A stretch of DNA of 64,000 nucleotides from DATKPE01 sp035524335 (GTDB taxonomy: Bacteria > Bacteroidota > Ignavibacteria > UBA10030 > SZUA-254), in contig DATKPE010000029.1 in assembly GCA_035524335.1 (NCBI GenBank), forward strand, positions 62,001 to 126,000, given 5' to 3'. The notes under the pieces were generated by a model. The model was given only the letters and a program-made list of their open reading frames with translations. It was not told the DNA's origin and ran no database searches. This document shows positions 57,412 to 64,000 of the stretch, one piece after another. Position 1 is the stretch's first letter, and each line of letters begins with the position of its first letter. A program made the translations under genes and the position numbers.

Positions 57412-58185
57412 CTATTTTTTCGATGCTTCGAGGGCCGCCGTGATGATCGCCGTAAAACCATCCGCCTTCAGGCTGGCCCCGCCGATAAGTCCGCCGTCTA
57501 TATCGGGTTCCCGGAAGAGCGTGCCGGCATTCTGCGCATTCACACTCCCCCCGTAGAGGATGATCAACTGCTCCGCCGCCGCCCAGGAATAAAGCTGTCC
57601 GAGCAGTTTTCGGATGAGGCGGTGGACGTCGTTCGCCTGCTGGGGGGTGGCGTTCTTCCCCGTTCCGATCGCCCAGACCGGTTCGTAGGCGATGACCACC
57701 TTGCCGATATCATCGGCGCTGATTCCGGCCAGGACACCCTTGATCTGCGCAGTGATGACGCGGTCGGTGATGCCGCTCTCCCGTTCCTGAAGGGTTTCCC
57801 CGACGCAGACGATCGGCGTCAATCCCGCGGCGATCGCCTTCTGCACTTTCTTGTTGATGAGCGGATCGTTCTCGCCGTAAAACTGCCGCCGCTCCGAATG
57901 TCCGAGGATGACGTGTGTGCATCCGGCCGAGAGGAGCATCCGTGCGGAGGTTTCTCCGGTGAACGCCCCGTCGTCCTGCTGTGACATGTTCTGCGCCCCG
58001 AGCCCAATCCGGGTGTTCTCGAGGAGCGGTTTCGCGATAACGAGGGAGACAAACGGCGGACAGATGACGATGTCGGCGTCGGCGGGAAGATCTTTCACCG
58101 ACGCGGCGAGCGACCGCACGAGCTCCGCCGTCTCGTCGATGTTCTTGTTCATTTTCCAGTTGCCGGCTACGAGTTTCCTGCGCAT
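57412..58185 (-). CDS. tpiA: Triose-phosphate isomerase
   Basis: A 257-residue TIM barrel interconverting dihydroxyacetone phosphate and glyceraldehyde 3-phosphate. Catalytic Lys in AGNWKMNKN (residue ~11), His in VILGHSERRQF, and the catalytic Glu in AYEPVWAIGTGK; the phosphate loop is LYGGSVNAQN and GGLIGGASL. It follows sucC after 33 bases and ends the pruA-sucC-tpiA run. Confidence 0.97.
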   Translation of the reverse strand: MRRKLVAGNWKMNKNIDETAELVRSLAASVKDLPADADIVICPPFVSLVIAKPLLENTRIGLGAQNMSQQDDGAFTGETSARMLLSAGCTHVILGHSERRQFYGENDPLINKKVQKAIAAGLTPIVCVGETLQERESGITDRVITAQIKGVLAGISADDIGKVVIAYEPVWAIGTGKNATPQQANDVHRLIRKLLGQLYSWAAAEQLIILYGGSVNAQNAGTLFREPDIDGGLIGGASLKADGFTAIITAALEASKK

Positions 58186-58218
58186 AGGATTTCCGTAAGA
58201 TGGTGGAGTGATCGGCGG

Positions 58219-59385
58219 TCAGGCGGCCTTGAGGGCGCTGGTGACCTTTTCCGCCGCTTCCTTCAGGGTGGAGGCGACTGCAAAATTCAAACCGGATTTT
58301 GCGAGGATTTCCCTCGCCTCTCCGGCGTTCGTTCCTTCCAGCCGGACGACGATCGGGACGGTCACGTTGACGCTCCGGGCGGCTTCCACAACGCCGTTCG
58401 CGACGCGGTCACAGCGGACGATCCCGCCGAAGATGTTGATCAGGATCGCCTTCACATTCTTGTCGGAAAGGATGATCCGGAACCCGTTCGAGACGGTCGT
58501 GACGTTGGCGCCGCCGCCGACGTCGAGGAAGTTCGCCGGCTCTCCCCCCGCCAGCTTGATGATGTCCATCGTCGCCATCGCCAGACCGGCGCCGTTCACC
58601 ATACAGCCGACGTTCCCGTCCAGCTTAATGTAGTTCAGATTCGATTTCGACGCCTCGATCTCGAGCGGATCCTCCTCCTCGAGGTCCCGCATGGCGACGA
58701 TGTCGGCATGGCGGAACAGGGCGTTATCGTCAAAATTCATCTTGGCGTCGAGCGCCAGGACCTCTCCGCCCGTGGTGAGAACCAGCGGATTGATTTCGGC
58801 GAGCGACGCGTCCGATTCCTCATAGGCCCGGTAGAGCGCGAGGAAAAATTTCACCCCGTTCTTGAATGCATCCCCGGTCAGTCCGAGACCGAATGCGATC
58901 TTCCTCGCCTGAAAATCCCGGAATCCGAGCGTCGGATTGATGTACTCCTTTAGAATCTTCTCGGGCGTCTCGGCGGCGACCTTCTCGATCTCAACGCCCC
59001 CTTCCGTCGAAGCCATCACCACGTTCTGCGATCGGGCGCGGTCGAGCGTGATGCCCACGTAGAGTTCCTTTGCGATTTGGATTCCCTGTTCGATCAGGAG
59101 CCGCTTGACGATCTTTCCCTCCGGACCGGTCTGATGGGTCACCAGCCGCATGCCGAGAATCTGGGAAGCGTGCGTCCGCACTTCCTCGAGGCTTTTCGCG
59201 ACCTTCACTCCTCCCCCCTTTCCCCGGCCGCCGGCGTGGATCTGCGCCTTGACGACCCAGACATTCCCTCCGAGCGCCTTCGCCGCATCGACGGCCTCAT
59301 CGACCGAAAATGCGACCCGGCCCTGCGGTACAGCAACCCCGAACTTCCTGAGAATTTCCTTCCCCTGATATTCGTGAATCTTCAT
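58219..59385 (-). CDS. sucC: Succinyl-CoA synthetase beta subunit
   Basis: A 388-residue ATP-grasp subunit of the TCA enzyme that couples succinyl-CoA hydrolysis to ATP or GTP formation. It begins MKIHEYQGKEILRKFGV; GRGKGGGVKVAKSLEE is the nucleotide loop and NIFGGIVRCDRVANGVVEA the C-terminal CoA-ligase domain. SD CGGAG precedes the ATG. The alpha subunit gene (sucD) is not adjacent and must lie elsewhere. It follows pruA by 41 bases. Confidence 0.96.
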   Translation of the reverse strand: MKIHEYQGKEILRKFGVAVPQGRVAFSVDEAVDAAKALGGNVWVVKAQIHAGGRGKGGGVKVAKSLEEVRTHASQILGMRLVTHQTGPEGKIVKRLLIEQGIQIAKELYVGITLDRARSQNVVMASTEGGVEIEKVAAETPEKILKEYINPTLGFRDFQARKIAFGLGLTGDAFKNGVKFFLALYRAYEESDASLAEINPLVLTTGGEVLALDAKMNFDDNALFRHADIVAMRDLEEEDPLEIEASKSNLNYIKLDGNVGCMVNGAGLAMATMDIIKLAGGEPANFLDVGGGANVTTVSNGFRIILSDKNVKAILINIFGGIVRCDRVANGVVEAARSVNVTVPIVVRLEGTNAGEAREILAKSGLNFAVASTLKEAAEKVTSALKAA

Positions 59386-59426
59386 GAACGCTCCGTCAAT
59401 TCAATGTGAAAGGTGTTTCGCCGGAA

Positions 59427-60989
59427 TTATTTGAGCTTCGTCGCGATCGATTTCGCCTGCAGGAACAGCAGGAGGTAATCGTGTCCCCCGGCCTTCGAAT
59501 CGGTCCCGCTCATGTTGAACCCGCCGAACGGATGAGCGCCGACCATCGCCCCCGTGCATTTGCGGTTGAGATAGAGGTTGCCGCAGAAGAACTCCTTCTT
59601 CGCGCGCTCCAGCTTCTTTTTATTCTTCGAGAAGATACCGCCCGTAAGCCCGAACTCGGTGTTGTTGGCGATCTCCAGGGCGTGATCGAAATTCCTCGCC
59701 TTGATCACCGCCAGCACCGGTCCGAAAATTTCCTCCTGCGCTATCGTCCCCTTCGGATCGACGTCCGCGATCACCGTCGGCTGAATGAAAAATCCCTTCT
59801 CGGCCGGACGCGCCGGCCGGCCGCCCGTCACGAGCCGCCCGCCTTCACGCAGTGCGGTCCCGACGTACTCCAGGATCTTGTCCATCGACCGCTTGTTGAT
59901 CACCGGTCCCATGTAACTGCTCATCTCGTGCGCCGGACCGACCGACATCGTTTCGACCCGTTTCTTCAGCAGTTCGACGAATTTGTCGTAGACCTTCTCA
60001 TCCACGATCGCCCGCGAACAGGCGGAGCATTTCTGTCCCTGAAAGCCGAACGCCGCCACCGCAACCGCCGCCACCGCCTCGTCGAGGTTCGTCTCATGGT
60101 CGATGATCATGCTGTCTTTTCCGCCCATTTCGGCGATGACCCGCTTGAGCCAGATCTGGCCGGGCTGGACTTTCGCCGCTTCCTCGTTGATCCGGATGCC
60201 GACTTCCTTCGATCCGGTGAATGCGATGAACCGGGCCTTCGGATGGCGTACCAGCGTATCCCCCACTTCCGCGCCCGGTCCTGCCACAAAGTTCACCACA
60301 CCGGGCGGCAGACCCGCCCTTTTCAGAATTTCGATGAACGTGTAGCCGATGAACGGGGAATCGCTCGACGGTTTGAGGATCACCGTATTGCCGGTCACCA
60401 CCGCCGCGACGGTCATGCCGACGAGGATGGCGAGGGGAAAATTCCACGGCGGTACGACGATGCCGACGCCAAGGGGGATGTAGACCATTTCATCTTTTTC
60501 GCCCTTGAGCTGTGTCGGGAGCTTCACCGCGGCGTACCGGAGCATCTCGCGTCCGTAGAACTCGCAGAAGTCGATCGCTTCTGCCACATCGGCGTCGGCT
60601 TCGGGCCACGTCTTGCCCTCTTCCAGCATCTCGACCGCATTCAGGTGGAACCGTTCCTTCCGCATGATCGCGGCGGCTTTAAAGAGAACCTGAGCCCGCT
60701 TCGCCGCCGGCACGTTCTTCCACGTCCCGAAAGCCTTCCACGCGGCGTCCATCGCGCGGAGCGCATCGGCCGACGTCGCCTGCTGGAACGTTCCGACGAC
60801 CACGTCGGGGTTCGAGGGATTGAGCGAATTCAGTTTCCGGTCGCTGTAAACTTTTTCGCCACCGATGATGTTCGGATATTCCTTGCCCAGCTCTGCCTGA
60901 AGCTTTTTGATTGCCGCTTCCTGCTTCGTCCGGTTGGCCGGTTTTGACCAGTCGGTGTAGGGCTCGTTTTTAAATTTTGATATCGCCAT
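59427..60989 (-). CDS. pruA: L-glutamate gamma-semialdehyde (delta-1-pyrroline-5-carboxylate) dehydrogenase
   Basis: A 520-residue aldehyde dehydrogenase finishing proline catabolism by oxidising glutamate semialdehyde to glutamate with NAD. The catalytic Cys is in FGFQGQKCSACSRAIVD, the general-base Glu in VIAEMGGKDSMI, and VPPWNFPLAI and TGSKEVGIRI frame the NAD site. The N-terminal extension matches the stand-alone P5CDH group. A ribosome site GAGGT lies before ATG 60989. No proline dehydrogenase gene is visible in the window. Confidence 0.93.
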   Translation of the reverse strand: MAISKFKNEPYTDWSKPANRTKQEAAIKKLQAELGKEYPNIIGGEKVYSDRKLNSLNPSNPDVVVGTFQQATSADALRAMDAAWKAFGTWKNVPAAKRAQVLFKAAAIMRKERFHLNAVEMLEEGKTWPEADADVAEAIDFCEFYGREMLRYAAVKLPTQLKGEKDEMVYIPLGVGIVVPPWNFPLAILVGMTVAAVVTGNTVILKPSSDSPFIGYTFIEILKRAGLPPGVVNFVAGPGAEVGDTLVRHPKARFIAFTGSKEVGIRINEEAAKVQPGQIWLKRVIAEMGGKDSMIIDHETNLDEAVAAVAVAAFGFQGQKCSACSRAIVDEKVYDKFVELLKKRVETMSVGPAHEMSSYMGPVINKRSMDKILEYVGTALREGGRLVTGGRPARPAEKGFFIQPTVIADVDPKGTIAQEEIFGPVLAVIKARNFDHALEIANNTEFGLTGGIFSKNKKKLERAKKEFFCGNLYLNRKCTGAMVGAHPFGGFNMSGTDSKAGGHDYLLLFLQAKSIATKLK

Positions 60990-61163
60990 GGGAGGACCTC
61001 AAATTCGATGTTATAGATGGAGAATGGGGGAAATATTCCTTTAACGAGCACAAATTTCGCAAAAAAATGTGGAGAATCCAAATAAAGGACAATTAAAAAA
61101 TGAAGGGGGAAAAGTAATAAAATCTCATGTTCCAGTCACGATAGATACCATAAAATCCGTACC

Positions 61164-61189
61164 GCAGTCACGGTCCACACCGTGACTGC
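61164..61189 (-). terminator. Perfect 11-bp hairpin, possible minus-strand terminator
   Basis: GCAGTCACGGT (61164-61174) and ACCGTGACTGC (61179-61189) enclose a CCAC loop. On the minus strand it is followed by GGTACGGATTTTA, a short T-run only, so termination may be weak. It lies 12 bases after the stop of the 32-codon ORF. Confidence 0.45.
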
Positions 61190-61201
61190 AGAACGTAAAA
61201 T

Positions 61202-61300
61202 CTAGTAGTTTCCCGCGACCGCAGTCGAACGGTTGACAATCGCTTCGTGAAGCTTTACACGTGCGGTATCAGGCCCGGGGGGGGTTCTGTTCTTCGGCAT
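61202..61300 (-). CDS. Possible 32-residue small protein
   Basis: ATG 61300 to TAG 61202 gives MPKNRTPPGPDTARVKLHEA followed by 12 more residues ending in AGNY. Codon use is GC-rich like neighbouring genes although the spacer is AT-richer. There is no clear ribosome site. A perfect hairpin follows 12 bases after the stop. The sequence contains a run of eight C (61277-61284, G on the plus strand). It could be a real small gene, a remnant of a larger one, or chance. Confidence 0.25.
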   Translation of the reverse strand: MPKNRTPPGPDTARVKLHEAIVNRSTAVAGNY

Positions 61301-61366
61301 TGTGAGAAGTGAGCGATAATCGAACGCCGATTAAAGGAGAGAATGATTTCACCCGGCGTCGTGGGT

Positions 61367-61378
61367 TCAGAATGACGA
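61367..61378 (-). repeat. CGTCATTCTGAA intergenic-repeat-like motif
   Basis: The minus strand reads CGTCATTCTGAA and, 17 bases on, GTGAAATCATTC. It recalls the widespread CGTCATTCTGA...GTGAAGAATC intergenic element, here degenerate and single-copy in the window. Confidence 0.3.
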
Positions 61379-61571
61379 GGGGACTTTCGGCAGACTCTCG
61401 TGATCGGATCAGGTGGAATAAAATCAGAAAATATGCACTGAGAGAATTATTCTTTCAGGATGATGTCAGCGGTTGAAAAATCCGGATATCAAGCAGGGAT
61501 TCGGAAATTTGGTGATTTGAATTTATTCCGGATTTCGGATGTTACGCCCCATATCTTGCATTGCCACAACT

Positions 61572-64000
61572 TCACTTTTCAGAAATAACCGGCAACAGCG
61601 CCTTCATCACCGCATCATGCACCGCCGGCCGAACTGATCGGATCTTTTCGTTCGCTCTTGTCGGATAGACCCGGTTGGTAAGAAAGATGACAAACAAATT
61701 CTTCGTTGGGTCGGCCCAGACGGAGGTTCCGGTGAAACCGGTGTGACCGAACGAGATTCCGCTGAAGAGAGATCCCGCACTGCTGTAACCGTTCATCGTT
61801 TTTGTGTCCCACCCGAGCGCGCGCGTATCGGCGCCCGCCTGCCGCGTCGTGAAAAGTTTCACCGTCTCCGGCCGGAGATACTCCCTGTGGCCGTACGTTC
61901 CCCCGTTCATCAGCATCTGGACCAGAATCGCCAGATCGGAAGCGGTCGAAAACAGGCCGGCATGACCGGAAACGCCGCCGAGAAGATAGGCATTCTCGTC
62001 GTGCACCGTTCCACGGACGATCCCCTTCCGCACGATCGTGTCGAGCTCCGACGGCGCCACATTATCCCACATCGACATCGGCGGCCGGTACATCGTCCGC
62101 GTCATGCCGAGCGGGCCGAAAAAGACCGAATCGACATACCGGTCGAGCGAGACGCCTGTGATTTTTTCGATGATCTTACCGAGCAGGATGAAGTCGAAGT
62201 CGCTGTAGACGGTCGAATCCCCTGTCGGGTAGATCATCTCCGTCTGGTAGACCGAATCGAGCGCCTGCCGGGCCGTTGTGCAGGTGAGATAGAGCCGTTT
62301 GAACGGCGGGAGGCCGCCGTTATGGAGAAGAAGATTCCTGATCGTGATGCGCTGTTTGCCGTGGTTGTCGCACTGCGGCAGGATATCGACCAGCCGGTCG
62401 TCCAGGCGCAGTTTCCCCTCGTCGTACAGCCTCATCACCGCCGAGGTCGTCGCGATCACTTTCGTCAGAGAGGCGAGATCGTATATCGTGGCGGCATTCA
62501 CGGCGGGGCTTTTCGCGCCATACTCGAGCGTGCCGAACGCTTTGTTGAACACGATCGCCCCGTTTCTTCCCACAAGCACCTGTGCGCCGGGGAATGCCGA
62601 ATCCCGTATCGCCTTCTGAATGATCGTATCGATTCGGGCAAGACTGTCGCGCCGGAATCCGGCCGCTTCGGGGCTGTCTTTCCGTAAGGCCGTCTGCCGG
62701 AGCTCGACGCCGTCGCCGTACGCCGCGATGCCGGGAATCGTCACCGGCAGTTTACCCCCCACGGGAATTTCGCCGCAGAGCGCCTCGACCGCCGCTTCCG
62801 TGGAAACTTCGGCGTCGGAGTAGGTGCAGAGGTACGCGTCGAACCGGGGAAACCCGGAGAGGATATACGGGCTCCCCATCGCGATGAAGCAGGTTTTTTT
62901 GTTGTGCAGGGTGAGCGAATCGATCATGCCGGCGAGCTGGGGCGGAAGGCCGAACTGGCCCGATCCGGAGCGGGCCTTCGAAAAGACGATACAGAGAATC
63001 AGGTCCGCCTTCCCCGCCGCCTGCCAGAGGTTCCGGCTGTCGATCTCGTTGCTCGAAGGGTCGAGGTGATACGTGGTGAAGTTCGTCATGCGCCGCCGGA
63101 GCTGGGCGGTGAAGTAATCGCCGACCGGCTCGTTCGACCAGGGATTCGTCGGCCGGTTGATCTCCGTCCGGTAGTTCTCCGCATCGGCGACAACGACATT
63201 CAGAATCCTCCCCCTTGAAAACCGTGAGAGGGGAAGGATGCCGCCGTCCCTCACCACCGTGATCGACTTCCGGGCGATCTCCTTCGCCAGCGCAAGATGT
63301 TCGGGCGATTCAACCACGTCGGATACAGAATCGGGGGAAAACGGTGTCCGCCGCGGAAGACCAAGACGCTCTTTCACTTCCAGTATTCTGCGGACCGACC
63401 AGTCGATCCGTTCCTCGGAAATCTTTCCGGTCCGCACCGCGTCGGCGAGCACCCCGATCACCGTCTCCTCGTCCGGCGGAAGGAGGAGCACATCGACGCC
63501 GGCCTGGATAGCTTTCACCGCGGCGGAATCGGGATTGAATGAATTGACGAGTGCGCCCATGTCCATCGCATCGGACACGACGAGACCGGTGAAACCGAGA
63601 TCGCGCCGGAGGAGGCCGGTCACCGCATTCTCCGAGAGCGTCGCGGGAATGGAGACATGCGGATCGAGTGCGGGAAGTTCGAGATGGGCGACCATGACGG
63701 CGGCAAGATCGCGCCGGATCATTTCCCTGTAGGGCACGAGATCGATGCTGTCGAGCCGCCCGCGCGAATGGGTGACGACGGGAAGGCTGAGATGCGAATC
63801 GACGTCGGTATCGCCGTGTCCCGGAAAATGTTTGCCCGTTGCGAGAACGCCGCGCGACTGGACACCTGACGCATAAGCCGCGGCCATGGCGGCCACCAGC
63901 GCCGGCTGTTCGCCGTACGAACGGGTGTTGATGACGGGATTCTGCGGATTGAGGTTCACGTCGGCCACGGGGGCGAAACACCACCGGATGCCGAGGACGC
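61572..64000 (-). CDS. NagZ-like beta-N-acetylhexosaminidase fused to beta-lactamase-type serine hydrolase, 5' end cut
   Basis: The frame stays open to the window edge (it continues upstream of 63968 as ...IRWCFAPVADVNLNPQNPVI), so at least 809 residues are present and the start is missing. The N-terminal part is GH3: KHFPGHGDTDVDSHLSL and the nucleophile Asp in GLVVSDAMDMG, both characteristic of NagZ, which removes GlcNAc from muropeptides. The C-terminal ~360 residues are a class C beta-lactamase/DD-peptidase fold: SxxK in YDLASLTKVIATT, the second motif YSDFD and HTG in SFGHTGFTGTSVW. Such fusions are known in Bacteroidota and suggest periplasmic peptidoglycan remodelling. The fused serine hydrolase has YSD rather than the usual YSN at motif two. 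Confidence 0.9.
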   Translation of the reverse strand, partial: VLGIRWCFAPVADVNLNPQNPVINTRSYGEQPALVAAMAAAYASGVQSRGVLATGKHFPGHGDTDVDSHLSLPVVTHSRGRLDSIDLVPYREMIRRDLAAVMVAHLELPALDPHVSIPATLSENAVTGLLRRDLGFTGLVVSDAMDMGALVNSFNPDSAAVKAIQAGVDVLLLPPDEETVIGVLADAVRTGKISEERIDWSVRRILEVKERLGLPRRTPFSPDSVSDVVESPEHLALAKEIARKSITVVRDGGILPLSRFSRGRILNVVVADAENYRTEINRPTNPWSNEPVGDYFTAQLRRRMTNFTTYHLDPSSNEIDSRNLWQAAGKADLILCIVFSKARSGSGQFGLPPQLAGMIDSLTLHNKKTCFIAMGSPYILSGFPRFDAYLCTYSDAEVSTEAAVEALCGEIPVGGKLPVTIPGIAAYGDGVELRQTALRKDSPEAAGFRRDSLARIDTIIQKAIRDSAFPGAQVLVGRNGAIVFNKAFGTLEYGAKSPAVNAATIYDLASLTKVIATTSAVMRLYDEGKLRLDDRLVDILPQCDNHGKQRITIRNLLLHNGGLPPFKRLYLTCTTARQALDSVYQTEMIYPTGDSTVYSDFDFILLGKIIEKITGVSLDRYVDSVFFGPLGMTRTMYRPPMSMWDNVAPSELDTIVRKGIVRGTVHDENAYLLGGVSGHAGLFSTASDLAILVQMLMNGGTYGHREYLRPETVKLFTTRQAGADTRALGWDTKTMNGYSSAGSLFSGISFGHTGFTGTSVWADPTKNLFVIFLTNRVYPTRANEKIRSVRPAVHDAVMKALLPVISEK

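Larger units (their letters stand above)
60990..61571. other. 582-bp AT-richer spacer between pruA and the NagZ fusion gene
   Basis: The longest gene-free stretch in the window. It holds, on the minus strand reading from the NagZ side: a CGTCATTCTGAA motif (61367-61378) resembling a common intergenic repeat, a 32-codon ORF (61202-61300), a perfect 11-bp hairpin (61164-61189) and then an AT-rich leader of pruA with no promoter I can call. On the plus strand a TTGACA lies near 61233 with no good -10. No RNA gene is recognised. Confidence 0.5.

Overview
The window is 64 kb of GC-rich bacterial chromosome. Nearly every base is assigned to a gene, and I see no tRNA, rRNA, insertion sequence, prophage or CRISPR array. 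LPS genes (lpxB, lpxK, a heptosyltransferase-like GT9), a BamA/TamA-type outer-membrane protein, a GWxTD protein, tandem DUF1573 proteins, several exported M16 peptidases and a NagZ/beta-lactamase fusion indicate a Gram-negative member of the FCB group. A Bacteroidota/Ignavibacteriota/Chlorobiota-like lineage fits best, but this is inference from gene content with no phylogenetic test. Forty-nine protein genes are called, including two cut by the window edges. Forty-two are on the minus strand; one plus-strand block lies at 12.8-19.6 kb.

Layout. 1-2796: large exported BNR/SdrD-like/FG-GAP protein, cut at the left edge. 2940-11958: exported M16 peptidase pair, the complex I trio nuoI-nuoH-nuoG, an alanine-aminotransferase-like enzyme and a third M16 peptidase; 12003-12662 udk. 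12835-16878 (+): a PaaA-like diiron oxygenase subunit, 3-hydroxyacyl-CoA dehydrogenase, M1 aminopeptidase and a second dehydrogenase-like protein, joined by 4-bp ATGA overlaps; then two DUF1573 proteins and a thiolase. 19603-31637 (-): cstA, yraN, rnhB, BamA/TamA-like, GWxTD, rimO, cdsA, CPBP protease, an unrecognised conserved protein, DUF3108 and GT9. 31638-32022: gene-free stretch with a candidate small RNA and a strong plus-strand terminator. 32023-37910 (-): two ATP-grasp ligases, a GNAT acetyltransferase, a lysine 2,3-aminomutase-like radical SAM enzyme and dnaG. 38149-57096 (-): recG, gpsA, plsY, ispD, queA, ppdK, a C26 amidotransferase, lpxK, lpxB, an ICMT-like protein, a HAD phosphatase, smc and a GH2-like membrane protein. 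57412-60989 (-): tpiA, sucC, pruA. 60990-61571: AT-richer spacer with a hairpin and a tiny ORF. 61572-64000 (-): NagZ/beta-lactamase fusion, cut at the right edge.

The genes mostly serve core functions: envelope building (LPS, phospholipid, outer-membrane biogenesis, peptidoglycan recycling), central carbon and proline metabolism, replication and chromosome organisation. The best candidate for an undescribed system is the promoter-led four-gene island at 34030-37910. It pairs a KamA enzyme carrying the residues expected for lysine specificity with a small GNAT and two Ddl-like but non-canonical ATP-grasp ligases. This suggests a pathway making an acetylated and/or peptide-ligated beta-amino acid. 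Secondary leads are the GH2-fold membrane protein lacking both catalytic acids and a normal start codon, the lone PaaA in a beta-oxidation operon, and the candidate small RNA upstream of dnaG's 3' end.
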